NCBI RefSeq assembly: GCF_001570545.1
Contig: NZ_BBXD01000016.1
Span: 186,001-250,000, forward strand
Source: Herbidospora mongoliensis
GTDB taxonomy: Bacteria > Actinomycetota > Actinomycetes > Streptosporangiales > Streptosporangiaceae
Direction: 5' to 3'
DNA: 64,000 nt
The translations under genes were made by a program, and so were the position numbers. The notes beneath the pieces were generated by a model. It was not told where the DNA came from. It searched no databases and saw only the letters and a program-made list of their open reading frames with translations. Positions 34,905-43,611 of the stretch are shown in pieces; positions within the stretch are counted from its first letter, which is position 1, and each line of letters opens with the position of its first letter.

Positions 34905-37624
34905 AGGGCGGCCTCCGTCGGGAGCTGGATCTCGGGCACGGGCAGTTCGGGTGCGCGGCCCTCGAAGAAGGCGTCCACGACCCGGGCCGCCGCGTGGCCG
35001 CGTTCGTCGGCGCACCAGGTGCGGCGGAAGGCGGCGTAGCGCTCGGGGCTCCACGGAGCGCGGATCGCCTCGGCCAGTTCGCCCGTGGTGGTCACGCAGG
35101 GGCCGGGGGCGATGGCGGGGAGGTCGTACAGGCTGCCGCGTTCGGTTTTGCGGTAGGTGTCCCAGTCGTCGATGAGGAAGACCATCGGCTTGCCCGTGAC
35201 GGCGAAGTCGCACATCAGCGACGAATAGTCGGTCACCAGGACGTCGGCGGCCAGCATCAGGTCGTTGACCTCGGGATACGATCCGGCGGCCCGGACGAAC
35301 CAGCGCAGGTTCTCCGGGACGGTCCACGTCTCGATCGGGTGGGTCCGCAGCACCACGACCCACTCGTCGCCGAGTTCCTCGGCCAGCGCGCGCAGGTCGG
35401 CCCGGACCGAGGCGCCCTTGGAGAGGTCCCGGTATGTGGGCGCATACAAGATGATCTTCTTGCCGGACGGGACCTCCAGTTTTCTGCGCACCCGCGACGC
35501 GGCCTCGGGGTCGCCGTGGAACAGTACGTCACAGCGGGGCGAGCCGAAGCGGAGCACCGGGCCGTCGTATTCGTTCGACGGGACGAAGGTGCGTTCGAAC
35601 TCGGCGCTGGGGGAGACCAGGAAATCCCAGCGGGCCACGTTTGCACGCCACTCCTCGCGCGGGCCGGGGAAGTCGCCGCGCAGGTCGGGGGCGTTGAGGC
35701 CGATCGACTTGATGCCCTGGCCGTGCCAGGTCTGCAGGTAGCGCGTCTTGCGCGGTTTCGGGAAGCCCAGCGGCATGCCGTGGCTGTCGACCCACCAGCC
35801 CGCGCGGGCCATGGTCCAGATGTGCCGCCAGCTCATCCGGCGGACCGTGGGCACGTCGCCGGGGAACACGCCGGACGTGCGGGACCAGACGGCGCGCAGC
35901 CCGAGGCCCCGGCGCGTCACCTCCTCGTGCAGGTAGCGCGGGTGGCCGGTGTAGCCCTTGCCGCAGTCGGCCTCGAACAGGACCAGGTCGTTCTTGCGCG
36001 GGACCAGGCGGATCAGCACCTTGTAGACGGCCAGTTTCACCTCCCTGACCGAGAGGCGTTTGCGCAGCCGCATCGGCAGCCCGGCCATCCGGACGGCATG
36101 CGGGCGGAACCGGGGACGCCGGGCGATCCGCCGGAGAAGGCCGGTCCTGCGCCAGTGGAGCCGCAGTGTCGCGGTGTCGCCGCAGGGGCGGGCGGTGATC
36201 TCATATCCCTTCGTCTGCAGGGTCAGCGGTTCCAGACCCGCGTTGACCAGCAGTTTGTCGCTGGTCGTGTGGCCGTCGAGAGGCCGGGTGAAGCCGAGAC
36301 GGGGTTCGCAGGCACCGGGCGGGATCGTGGCCAGGTCGAGGTCGACCTCGGTCAGGATCGTCCCGTCGGGCTGGCGGCGCGGCATCAGGCGGGTGCGCCG
36401 GCCCTTCACGATCAGGTCGGCCACGGCGTCCAGGCAGACGACGCCGAAGGGGTCGTAGGTCGTGATCGAGAGCGAGAGCCTCGACCCGGTCGCGGAGACC
36501 TCGGTCACCTCGTGGCGCAGCCGGGTCTCCGAATAGGGCAGTTCGGCCAGCCGCATCGCGGTGATCTCGAACGCCGGGTCGGGCTCGGTGCCCCAGTAGG
36601 TCAGCCCGTCGACCCTGATCGCGTGGCGCGGCGGCGCCTTCGGTCCTGTCAGGCTGCGGGCGGCGACGCACAGGTCCTCGACCCGGTCGCGCAGCAGCAG
36701 TTCGCCGCAGACCCGCGTCATCGGGTCGGCCCGCTCCAGGACGCCCTGGTCGAGCCGTTCCAGGTAGGGGCGCACGACGGCGGCCATCTCCTTGGCCCAC
36801 ACCGCGTCGAACTTCGGCAGCGCGTTGAGGTAGACCCGCAGGTCCTGCTGGATGAAGCGGTACTGGCGACGGCCGACGAGGTCGCCCATCCGGGCGTCGC
36901 GCAGCGCCTGGTCGGCGCTCTCCGCGGCGGAGACCCTGGCCCGTACGTTGGCGACGTCCCGCAGGCTCAGGGAGATCGACCGGCCTTCGCCCGAGGCCCG
37001 GTACCACCGGTAGACGGCCCACGGCACGACCGCGAACCGCTTGGCGCGGGCGTAGAGCTCGGCGGTGAAGACGTGGTCCTCGTAGTGCAGGTTCTCCCGG
37101 AATCGCAGCTCGCTGCGGCGCAGGAAGTCCACGTCGTAGATCTTGTTGGTGGAGAAGCCGTCGAGGAACAGCTCCGGTTCGGCCCGGATGCCCTCGACCA
37201 CGCGTCTGGGCGTGAACAGCTCCGGGTAATAGGGCGCGCTCGTGCCGCTGGCCTCGTAGACGCGCATGATCTGGCCCGACACGAAGTCGGCGCCGGTCCG
37301 TTCGATCTCCGTCAGCAGCGCCTTGCAGGCGTGTCGGGGCAGCTCGTCGTCGCTGTCCAGGAACATCACGTAGGGCGCCCGCGCCGCGTCCAGGCCCATG
37401 TTCCTGGGGGCGCCGCAGCCGCCCGAGTTCTGGTCGCGCCGGATGTAGCGCACCCCGGGGAACCGGGCGCACACGTCGTGGGTGTCGTCGGTACTGGCGT
37501 CGTCGACGACGATGATCTCCAGGTCGCGGAGAGTCTGGGCGTACAGGGACCGCACGGCCCTCGGGAGGCGGGCCGCGTCGTTGTAGGTGATCACGACCAC
37601 GCTTACTGCCGGTCGGGCCGCCAT
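34901..37624 (-). CDS. GT2-CDP-glycerol glycerophosphotransferase fusion (2)
   Basis: 907 residues from the ATG at 37624 (GGGGGGTGGG just upstream; the frame from 37654 is less likely). Domain order equals the fusion at 25897: GT2 (AVSVVVITYNDAARLPRAV, VVDDASTDDT, MFLDSDDELPR), a middle beta-rich region, then a TagF-like domain with YLQTWHGQGIKSIGLNAPDL, IILYAPTYRDLSKG, VVLRTHPIETW and VLVTDYSSLMCDFAVTGKP. It probably adds glycerol-phosphate type units and sugars to the same polymer. A 10-bp inverted repeat upstream can pair with its ribosome site. Confidence 0.85.
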   Translation of the reverse strand: MAARPAVSVVVITYNDAARLPRAVRSLYAQTLRDLEIIVVDDASTDDTHDVCARFPGVRYIRRDQNSGGCGAPRNMGLDAARAPYVMFLDSDDELPRHACKALLTEIERTGADFVSGQIMRVYEASGTSAPYYPELFTPRRVVEGIRAEPELFLDGFSTNKIYDVDFLRRSELRFRENLHYEDHVFTAELYARAKRFAVVPWAVYRWYRASGEGRSISLSLRDVANVRARVSAAESADQALRDARMGDLVGRRQYRFIQQDLRVYLNALPKFDAVWAKEMAAVVRPYLERLDQGVLERADPMTRVCGELLLRDRVEDLCVAARSLTGPKAPPRHAIRVDGLTYWGTEPDPAFEITAMRLAELPYSETRLRHEVTEVSATGSRLSLSITTYDPFGVVCLDAVADLIVKGRRTRLMPRRQPDGTILTEVDLDLATIPPGACEPRLGFTRPLDGHTTSDKLLVNAGLEPLTLQTKGYEITARPCGDTATLRLHWRRTGLLRRIARRPRFRPHAVRMAGLPMRLRKRLSVREVKLAVYKVLIRLVPRKNDLVLFEADCGKGYTGHPRYLHEEVTRRGLGLRAVWSRTSGVFPGDVPTVRRMSWRHIWTMARAGWWVDSHGMPLGFPKPRKTRYLQTWHGQGIKSIGLNAPDLRGDFPGPREEWRANVARWDFLVSPSAEFERTFVPSNEYDGPVLRFGSPRCDVLFHGDPEAASRVRRKLEVPSGKKIILYAPTYRDLSKGASVRADLRALAEELGDEWVVVLRTHPIETWTVPENLRWFVRAAGSYPEVNDLMLAADVLVTDYSSLMCDFAVTGKPMVFLIDDWDTYRKTERGSLYDLPAIAPGPCVTTTGELAEAIRAPWSPERYAAFRRTWCADERGHAAARVVDAFFEGRAPELPVPEIQLPTEAAL

Positions 37625-37632
37625 GCCCACCC

Positions 37633-37663
37633 CCCATATCAGGACGAAAACCACTGATATGGG
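37633..37663 (-). promoter_or_regulatory. Inverted repeat covering the ribosome site of GT2-glycerophosphotransferase (2)
   Basis: CCCATATCAG (37633-37642) and CTGATATGGG (37654-37663) pair perfectly around an 11-base loop. In the minus-strand transcript the downstream arm merges into the G-run that serves as the ribosome site, ending nine bases before the ATG. It could be a translational switch or a protein operator. Confidence 0.5.
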
Positions 37664-37717
37664 ATATTCCCCAACGAATTCGGACGATTGCCGTCAGTGA
37701 CAACCTTTGCCGACGGC

Positions 37718-38314
37718 TTACCGGCGACCCCAGCGCCGCACCACGTAAACGATCAGCCCGATCGCGCCGAGCCCGCCCACCACCGGGGCCAGCCGCTTGA
37801 GAAGCGACGCCCCCGCGGCCTCCCGCAGGTCGAAGGCCTCCTCCTCGGCGGTCCGGGAGGTGCGCAGCGTGCCGGACGGGTGGGACTCGTGAAGGGGATC
37901 CGGTACGACCGTCAGATGCCGCCGCCCCTCGATCAGGGCGGCCAGATTCGCGGCGAACCGGGCGCCGACGTCTTCAGGGCCCGTGTACGACATCTCCAGC
38001 GCCACCGTGACGCCGCCGGCCTCCTCCACGAGGCGGGCGACCAGGGTGGCCTCTGCGGTCTCGGTGCCGTCGCTGCCGGTCGCGGCGATCTGGACGACCC
38101 GCGTGTCCTTGTCGACGTCGGTGATCTGGGCGGTGCCCCGGTAGGTGACCCCGAGCGGGCCGACGCCGACCCGCATCCTGCCGGTGGCCGTGTCACCCTC
38201 GACCGAGTCGAGCGTGGCGCCCGGCAGGCACGGGGCCAGCCGTTCCACGTCGAGAAGCACCGACCACGCCTGGTCGACCGGGACCGGCACGGTGAACTCG
38301 TGCTCGAATCGCAT
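37718..38314 (-). CDS. SRPBCC (CoxG-like) membrane-anchored protein
   Basis: 198 residues from the ATG at 38314 (GGAG eight bases upstream). Residues 1-145 form a START/SRPBCC lipid-binding fold of the CoxG type: FEHEFTVPVPVDQAWSVLLD, LAPCLPGATLDSVEGD, and a C-terminal helix GARFAANLAALIEGR. One transmembrane helix closes the protein (GGLGAIGLIVYVVRRW), so the domain should be cytosolic and tethered. CoxG-type proteins recruit partners or carry hydrophobic ligands. It may be unrelated to the nearby glycopolymer genes. Confidence 0.75.
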   Translation of the reverse strand: MRFEHEFTVPVPVDQAWSVLLDVERLAPCLPGATLDSVEGDTATGRMRVGVGPLGVTYRGTAQITDVDKDTRVVQIAATGSDGTETAEATLVARLVEEAGGVTVALEMSYTGPEDVGARFAANLAALIEGRRHLTVVPDPLHESHPSGTLRTSRTAEEEAFDLREAAGASLLKRLAPVVGGLGAIGLIVYVVRRWGRR

Positions 38315-38404
38315 GGCTCGACTCCGTTCTCTCAAAGCCGCTCCGGAGACAACTACCGCCAGACTCCGAACGTACGCCTGCGAAGTCCCAGATCAACCCT
38401 CGGG

Positions 38405-38617
38405 TTACCGCTTCCGGATCACCTTGGCCAGGATGCCCGCGAAACCCGCGATCCCCAGACCCCCGACGAGGATAGGCCCGATGATCGCCGGGTCGGGAGT
38501 CGGGTCGGTCAGATAGCGCACCCCCATCCCCACGAACAACAGGCCGCACAGCAGCGCCATCCAGTCGGTCCGGTGACCCCTCTTACGGTCGGTCCGGTCC
38601 GGTACGTCAGGCGCCAC
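38405..38617 (-). CDS. Small two-helix membrane protein
   Basis: 70 residues from GTG at 38617, with GGAGG six bases upstream, overlapping the end of the PspC-domain gene by 11 bases. Hydrophobic helices at about 20-36 (MALLCGLLFVGMGVRYL) and 46-64 (IIGPILVGGLGIAGFAGIL). The tight overlap suggests a role with the PspC/LiaF-like protein. No family recognised. Confidence 0.7.
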   Translation of the reverse strand: MAPDVPDRTDRKRGHRTDWMALLCGLLFVGMGVRYLTDPTPDPAIIGPILVGGLGIAGFAGILAKVIRKR

Positions 38618-40130
38618 GGCGCACCTCCACATCGCCGACGCCCGCGGAGACGTACAGCTCGATCGTGGCCGCTTGGCCTTCGGGAGCGGTCATGGGGGTG
38701 AGCGTCCGGCTGATCCGGACGTCGGTGCCGTCGCTGACCTGGTGGTCGATCTTGATGTCACCCAGCCTGGTCTGGCCGTGCACCTCGACGATCGCGTCGG
38801 GCGGGACGACCACGGTGAGCTGGCCCAGGGACACCGACGCGTCGAATCTCACTCGTGCTCCGGGTGGTAGTTCCAGGTCGGTCAGGTCGAGTTCGCCCGC
38901 GCCGACCCCCACGGCGTAGGTGCGTTCGGCCATCGCGACGGTGGTCGGGTGCCACGAGTAGCTGCCGACCCGCTTCGGTATGCCGGTGACGGACGTGCCC
39001 ACCACCAGCGCCACCGCGACGATCACGCCGAGCGCGATCAGCCCGGCCCCCCGGCCGAACCAGGTGGCGACGAGCAGACCGCCGCCGATGACGGCGAGCA
39101 TCGCGCCGCCGACCATCGGCAGACTCACCGATTCGGTCCCGGGCTGCTGCACGGCGACCATGACCCCTCCAACGATCAATGCCAGCATGAATGTCAGGCC
39201 GCCGACATAGGACCTGCGTCTCTTGACCTTCGGCGCCTTCGGCACCCTGACGGGCGGCGGCGGAGCCGGCGCCTGTTTCGCGAACGGCCCGTGCGGCGCG
39301 AACGCCTCCCCGGCCGAGTAGGCGGCCTGCCTGGCCTCATAGGCCAGATCGGACAGCCGCCGATATCCGTCGGGCGCCTTCGCCCTGGAGGGCGCCGGGG
39401 CCGCCTGCGCCGGGGACGCCTGGGTCGGGGGCTCCTGGGCCGGATACTCCCGTGTCGCCGGAGACTCCCCGGCCGTGCCGGGCGGATCGGCGCTCGAAGG
39501 CGCCGGGTCCCGGCCGAACGACATCCGGTAGGACTCCCGGAAGGACTCCTTGACCGTCTCCCGGAAGTTGCCCCCCGTCGCCCCGGTCGTGAAACCCCCC
39601 ACCGTGAACGCCGACGCCGGGGACGGCGAGCTGACCGCCACCGGCTCGATCCGGGTCATCCCCCGGCGACCCGTCAGCCGTTCGGGAATCGACGTGATCA
39701 ACCCGAGCACGTCGACCCCCCGCGCGTGCGCCGCCAGCAGGGTGATCGCCAGCAGCACCCCCACCACGATCGTCCCCCGGTCGATGCCCCCCGAGGCCAG
39801 GTTGACGATCAGACCGAGCGTGAAGACCGCCACGAGCAGGGCCATCACGGTCTCGGTGTCGAATATCCTGCGCGTCCACTGCTCCACGTAGCCGGGGCCC
39901 CCGCCCGGCTCGCGCATCAGCAGGAAGGCCGCGATGTAGAGGATGACGCCGATGCCGGACCCCAGCAGCAGCACCGCGAACCCCACGCGGAACAGCACCG
40001 GGTCCATGCCCGTGAAGCGGCCCAGCCCGGCGCACACGCCCGTGAGCATGCGCCCTTCGGACACGCGGCTCAGTGGTTCACTGGGCGGATCACCGGCCGG
40101 TGGGTTCTCCTCGGGTGGTACCTCGGTCAT
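38607..40130 (-). CDS. PspC/LiaF-like membrane protein
   Basis: 507 residues from the ATG at 40130 (40139 is also possible). An N-terminal PspC domain (about 20-75: SEGRMLTGVCAGLGRFTGMD with a hydrophobic helix) is followed by more helices, a long Pro/Ala-rich cytosolic linker (about 180-300), another group of helices, and a C-terminal LiaF-like toast-rack domain (VGVGAGELDLTDLELPPGA, TRLGDIKIDHQV). LiaF-type proteins hold a cognate kinase in check until the envelope is stressed. The kinase-regulator pair lies divergent, 116 bases away, with an operator-like palindrome between, so the three probably form one stress circuit. Confidence 0.82.
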   Translation of the reverse strand: MTEVPPEENPPAGDPPSEPLSRVSEGRMLTGVCAGLGRFTGMDPVLFRVGFAVLLLGSGIGVILYIAAFLLMREPGGGPGYVEQWTRRIFDTETVMALLVAVFTLGLIVNLASGGIDRGTIVVGVLLAITLLAAHARGVDVLGLITSIPERLTGRRGMTRIEPVAVSSPSPASAFTVGGFTTGATGGNFRETVKESFRESYRMSFGRDPAPSSADPPGTAGESPATREYPAQEPPTQASPAQAAPAPSRAKAPDGYRRLSDLAYEARQAAYSAGEAFAPHGPFAKQAPAPPPPVRVPKAPKVKRRRSYVGGLTFMLALIVGGVMVAVQQPGTESVSLPMVGGAMLAVIGGGLLVATWFGRGAGLIALGVIVAVALVVGTSVTGIPKRVGSYSWHPTTVAMAERTYAVGVGAGELDLTDLELPPGARVRFDASVSLGQLTVVVPPDAIVEVHGQTRLGDIKIDHQVSDGTDVRISRTLTPMTAPEGQAATIELYVSAGVGDVEVRRGA

Positions 40131-40177
40131 GGTGCCCATCCTGTCCGTTTTCCAGGGATGACCGCCATCGGGGACGT

Positions 40178-40197
40178 CCCTGAGACCCCTCTCAGGG
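40178..40197. promoter_or_regulatory. Palindrome in the divergent PspC/kinase promoter region
   Basis: CCCTGAGA (40178-40185) and TCTCAGGG (40190-40197) form a perfect inverted repeat around CCCC. It sits between the two divergent stress genes, a natural place for binding by the LuxR-type regulator encoded at 41437. Confidence 0.5.
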
Positions 40198-40246
40198 GCT
40201 CGCCCTGATGCCCGTGCGCGATGCGACATGTGACGATGCAGGAGCA

Positions 40247-41440
40247 ATGTCGGAGAATCCTGGCGCCGCGGAGGCGTCCCCCAGAATGCTGAGGCCCCGG
40301 GCCGGGCGCGTGGTCGCCGGTGTCGCCCAGGGGGCCGCCGCTCAGCTGCGCCTCGACCCGGTCGTGCTGCGGCTGGCGTTCGTGCTGCTCACGATCCTCG
40401 ACGGGGTCGGTGTGGTGGCGTACGCCGCCTTGTGGATGTTCACCGCGACCCAGCAGATCGAGCACCACGACCGCGCGGGCAGCCGTGACTGGGGCCAGGT
40501 GGCCGCCTACGGCCTGCTCGGGTTCGCCTTCGGGGCGCTCGCCCTGGTCAGCGGGGCGGCGGCCGGCGGCCTGGCCATGTGGCCGATCGCCGTCGGCGGC
40601 ATCGGGTCGCTCATCCTGTGGCAGCAGGCCGATCCGGGCCTGCGGCAGAAGTGGATGACCTCGACCGTCGGCCGGGTCCGCGCCACCTGGGTGCGGTCGG
40701 GCATCGGCCTGCTTCTCGTGGGCGTCGGCGTCATCGGGTTCCTGGCCGCGCAGGACCAGCTCGCCCAGGCCAGCACCGGGCTCGTGTTCACCGGTGTCGT
40801 GCTCGGCGGCGTCGCGCTGATCGCCGCCCCGTGGCTGGCGGGGCTGTGGCGGGAGCTGCAGAAGGAACGTACGGAGAGAATCCGGCAGGAGGAGCGCGCC
40901 GAGGTCGCCGCGCACGTCCACGACTCGGTGCTGCACACCCTGACCCTGATCCAGCGCGCCGCGCACGACCCGCGCGAGGTCACCCGCCTGGCCCGCAGCC
41001 AGGAGCGCGACCTGCGCAACTGGCTCTACATGCCGAAACAGGACGCCGACGCCACCCTGGCCGCCGCCGTCCGGCGGGCCGCGGCCGAGGAGGAGGACGC
41101 CCACGGCGTCCCGATCGAGATCGTCTGCGTCGGCGACTGCGACCTGGACGACGGCCTGCGCGCCATGGTCCACGCGGCCCGGCAGGCGATGGTCAACGCG
41201 GCGAAGTATTCGGAATCGTCCGTGGTATCGGTTTACCTTGAGGTCGAGCCCGGCGAGGCCACCGTCTTCGTCCGGGATCGCGGCAAGGGGTTCGTTCTCG
41301 ACGACGTACCGGGCGACCGGATGGGCATCCGCCAGTCGATCATCGGCCGGATGGAGCGCTTCGGCGGCACGGCCCGCGTCAAGACGGCCCAGGGCGAGGG
41401 AACCGAGATCATGTTGACGATGAAGAGGACCACAGGATGA
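40247..41440 (+). CDS. PspC-domain sensor histidine kinase
   Basis: 397 residues from the ATG at 40247. An N-terminal PspC domain (about 14-65: MLRPRAGRVVAGVAQGAAAQ, then LRLDPVVLRLAFVLL) precedes further helices to about 205. The HisKA_3-type dimerisation segment VAAHVHDSVLHTLTLIQRAA carries the phosphoacceptor His. The ATPase domain shows ARQAMVNAAKYSES (N box) and VFVRDRGKGFVLDDVPGDRM (G box). The ribosome site AGGAG is unusually close to the ATG (two bases), so an ATG at 40208 cannot be excluded. The stop overlaps the regulator start (ATGA). Confidence 0.88.
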   Translation: MSENPGAAEASPRMLRPRAGRVVAGVAQGAAAQLRLDPVVLRLAFVLLTILDGVGVVAYAALWMFTATQQIEHHDRAGSRDWGQVAAYGLLGFAFGALALVSGAAAGGLAMWPIAVGGIGSLILWQQADPGLRQKWMTSTVGRVRATWVRSGIGLLLVGVGVIGFLAAQDQLAQASTGLVFTGVVLGGVALIAAPWLAGLWRELQKERTERIRQEERAEVAAHVHDSVLHTLTLIQRAAHDPREVTRLARSQERDLRNWLYMPKQDADATLAAAVRRAAAEEEDAHGVPIEIVCVGDCDLDDGLRAMVHAARQAMVNAAKYSESSVVSVYLEVEPGEATVFVRDRGKGFVLDDVPGDRMGIRQSIIGRMERFGGTARVKTAQGEGTEIMLTMKRTTG

Positions 41441-42075
41441 AGACGGTAAGAGTGCTGATCGTGGACGACCACCGGCTGTTCCGGTCGGGTGTACGGGCTG
41501 AGCTCGGCCCCTCCATCCAGGTGGTCGGCGAGGCAGAAGACGTCGAGACGGCCGTCGCCACGATCGCCGAGCTCCAGCCCGATGTGGTCCTGCTCGACGT
41601 GCACATGCCCGGAGGCGGCGGGGTCGAGGTGCTGCGCCGGGTGCTGACCGCCGGCGCCCAGGTGCGGTTCCTGGCGCTGTCGGTCTCCGACGCCGCCGAA
41701 GACGTGATCGGCGTGATCCGGGGCGGCGCCCGGGGTTACGTCACCAAGACGATCAGTGGCGCCGAGCTGACCGACGCGATCTCCCGGGTGGCCGACGGCG
41801 ACGCGGTCTTCTCACCCCGCCTGGCCGGTTTCGTGCTCGACGCGTTCGCCTCGACCGAGGCCCCGCCGATCGACCCCGAGCTCGACTCGCTCACGCAGCG
41901 CGAGCGGGAGGTGCTCCGGCTGATCGCGCGCGGGTACGCGTACAAGGAGATCGCGAAGGAGCTTTTCATCAGCGTGAAGACCGTGGAGACGCACGTCTCG
42001 TCGGTGCTGCGCAAGCTCCAGCTCTCCAACCGCCACGAGCTGTCGAGATGGGCCACCGCACGCCGTCTGGTTTGA
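41437..42075 (+). CDS. LuxR-type (NarL/LiaR) response regulator
   Basis: 212 residues. The receiver domain has acidic pocket Asp10/Asp11 and phosphoacceptor Asp54 (VVLLDVHMPGGGG), with Lys in VTKTISGAEL. The C-terminal HTH (about 145-205: LTQREREVLRLIARGYAYKE, then LFISVKTVETHVSSVLRKLQ) is the LuxR/NarL type. Translation is coupled to the kinase. It likely controls the divergent PspC gene and its own operon through the palindrome at 40178-40197. Confidence 0.93.
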   Translation: MKTVRVLIVDDHRLFRSGVRAELGPSIQVVGEAEDVETAVATIAELQPDVVLLDVHMPGGGGVEVLRRVLTAGAQVRFLALSVSDAAEDVIGVIRGGARGYVTKTISGAELTDAISRVADGDAVFSPRLAGFVLDAFASTEAPPIDPELDSLTQREREVLRLIARGYAYKEIAKELFISVKTVETHVSSVLRKLQLSNRHELSRWATARRLV

Positions 42076-42102
42076 AAGCCTCTGTCGTGGCAGTCTGACG
42101 AA

Positions 42103-43560
42103 ATGGGGCGAGACGTACCCGCGACGCAGTTCAGCCGGGATGACCGGCGGCGCTACCGCGACAAGCTGAAGCGCTCGCTCGACGTGCTCGCCCGGATGCT
42201 CGGTGAGGCCCGGTTCGACGCCGAGCGGCCGCTGGCCGGGCTGGAGATCGAGCTCAACCTGGTCGATGCCCGGGGCGAGCCGGCGATGAAGAACGCCGAG
42301 GTGCTCGACGCGATCTCGGCGCCCGACTGGGCCACCGAGCTGGGCCAGTTCAACGTCGAGATAAACGTCGAACCGCGCGAGCTCGGCGGCAACGGCCTGG
42401 TCGAGCTGGAGCAGACGGTCCGCAACTCCCTCAACCATGCCGAGGAGCAGGCCCGCACGGTCGGCGGCCACATGGTCCTGGTGGGCATCCTGCCGACGCT
42501 CAAGGAGAGCGACCTCCACGAGGGAACCCTGTCGGCCAACCCCCGATACAAGCTGCTCAACGAGCAGATCTTCGCCGCCCGGGGCGAGGACCTGCGCATC
42601 GCGATCGATGGCGTCGAACGCCTGCACACCTACGCCGACAGCATCACCCCCGAGGCGGCCTGCACGAGCGTCCAGCTGCATCTGCAGGTCAGCCCCCGCA
42701 ACTTCGCGGCACACTGGAACGCCGCCCAGGCCATCGCGGGCCCGCAGGTCGCCGTGGCCGCCAACTCGCCCTACCTGTTCGGCAAGGAACTGTGGCGCGA
42801 GACCCGGCTGAGCCTGTTCGAGCAGGCCACCGACACCAGGTCCGACGAGCTCAAGGCCCAGGGCGTCCGCCCCCGCGTCTGGTTCGGCGAACGCTGGATC
42901 ACCTCGGTCTTCGACCTGTTCGAGGAGAACAACCGCTTCTTCCCCGCGCTGCTCCCGCTGTGCGAGGACGAAGATCCGGCGATGGTCCTGGAGGCCGGGG
43001 GAGTGCCCACGCTGGGTGAGCTGACCCTGCACAACGGCACGGTCTACCGCTGGAACCGGCCCGTCTACGCCGTCTCCGGCGGCCTCCCGCACCTGCGCGT
43101 GGAGAACCGGGTGCTGCCCGCCGGGCCGTCGGTGGCCGACATCGTGGCGAACGCGGCCTTCTACTACGGCCTGATGCGGGTGCTGCCGTTCGCCGAACGG
43201 CCGGTCTGGACGCAGATGTCCTTCTCGGCCGCCGCCGACAACCTGCGCGCGGCGTCCCGCTACGGCATCGACGCCCACCTCTACTGGCCCGGCCTGGGCG
43301 AGGTCACCGCCTCCGAGCTGATCCTGCGCCGCCTGCTGCCGCTCGCCTACGACGGCCTCAACCTGTGGGGCTGCGACCCCAAGTGCCGCGACCGCCTGCT
43401 CGGCATCATCGAGCAGCGCTGCCTGACCGGGGTGACCGGCGCGACCTGGCAGGTCCGCAAGGTCGGCGAACACGGCGGCGGCCACGAGGCGATGCGGCGG
43501 ATGACGGTCGAGTACATGGCCAACATGCACACCAACGAACCTGTTCACCGCTGGGGCTAG
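42103..43560 (+). CDS. Glutamate-cysteine ligase (GCS2) family protein
   Basis: 485-residue ATP-dependent carboxylate-amine ligase of the GCS2 fold: GLEIELNLVDARGEPAMKN (metal/ATP-binding Glu residues) near 45, FNVEINVEPRELGGNG near 85, SVQLHLQVSPRNFAAHWNAA near 188 and HLRVENRVLPAGPSVADI near 330. It could ligate glutamate to cysteine or to another amine. Actinomycetes of this kind use mycothiol rather than glutathione, so the real substrate is uncertain. It follows the response regulator by 27 bases, without a clear ribosome site. Confidence 0.8.
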   Translation: MGRDVPATQFSRDDRRRYRDKLKRSLDVLARMLGEARFDAERPLAGLEIELNLVDARGEPAMKNAEVLDAISAPDWATELGQFNVEINVEPRELGGNGLVELEQTVRNSLNHAEEQARTVGGHMVLVGILPTLKESDLHEGTLSANPRYKLLNEQIFAARGEDLRIAIDGVERLHTYADSITPEAACTSVQLHLQVSPRNFAAHWNAAQAIAGPQVAVAANSPYLFGKELWRETRLSLFEQATDTRSDELKAQGVRPRVWFGERWITSVFDLFEENNRFFPALLPLCEDEDPAMVLEAGGVPTLGELTLHNGTVYRWNRPVYAVSGGLPHLRVENRVLPAGPSVADIVANAAFYYGLMRVLPFAERPVWTQMSFSAAADNLRAASRYGIDAHLYWPGLGEVTASELILRRLLPLAYDGLNLWGCDPKCRDRLLGIIEQRCLTGVTGATWQVRKVGEHGGGHEAMRRMTVEYMANMHTNEPVHRWG

Positions 43561-43611
43561 AACTCCGGTCTTCTCAAGAAATATCCGTATTTGATAGGCA
43601 GGATTGGGGGC

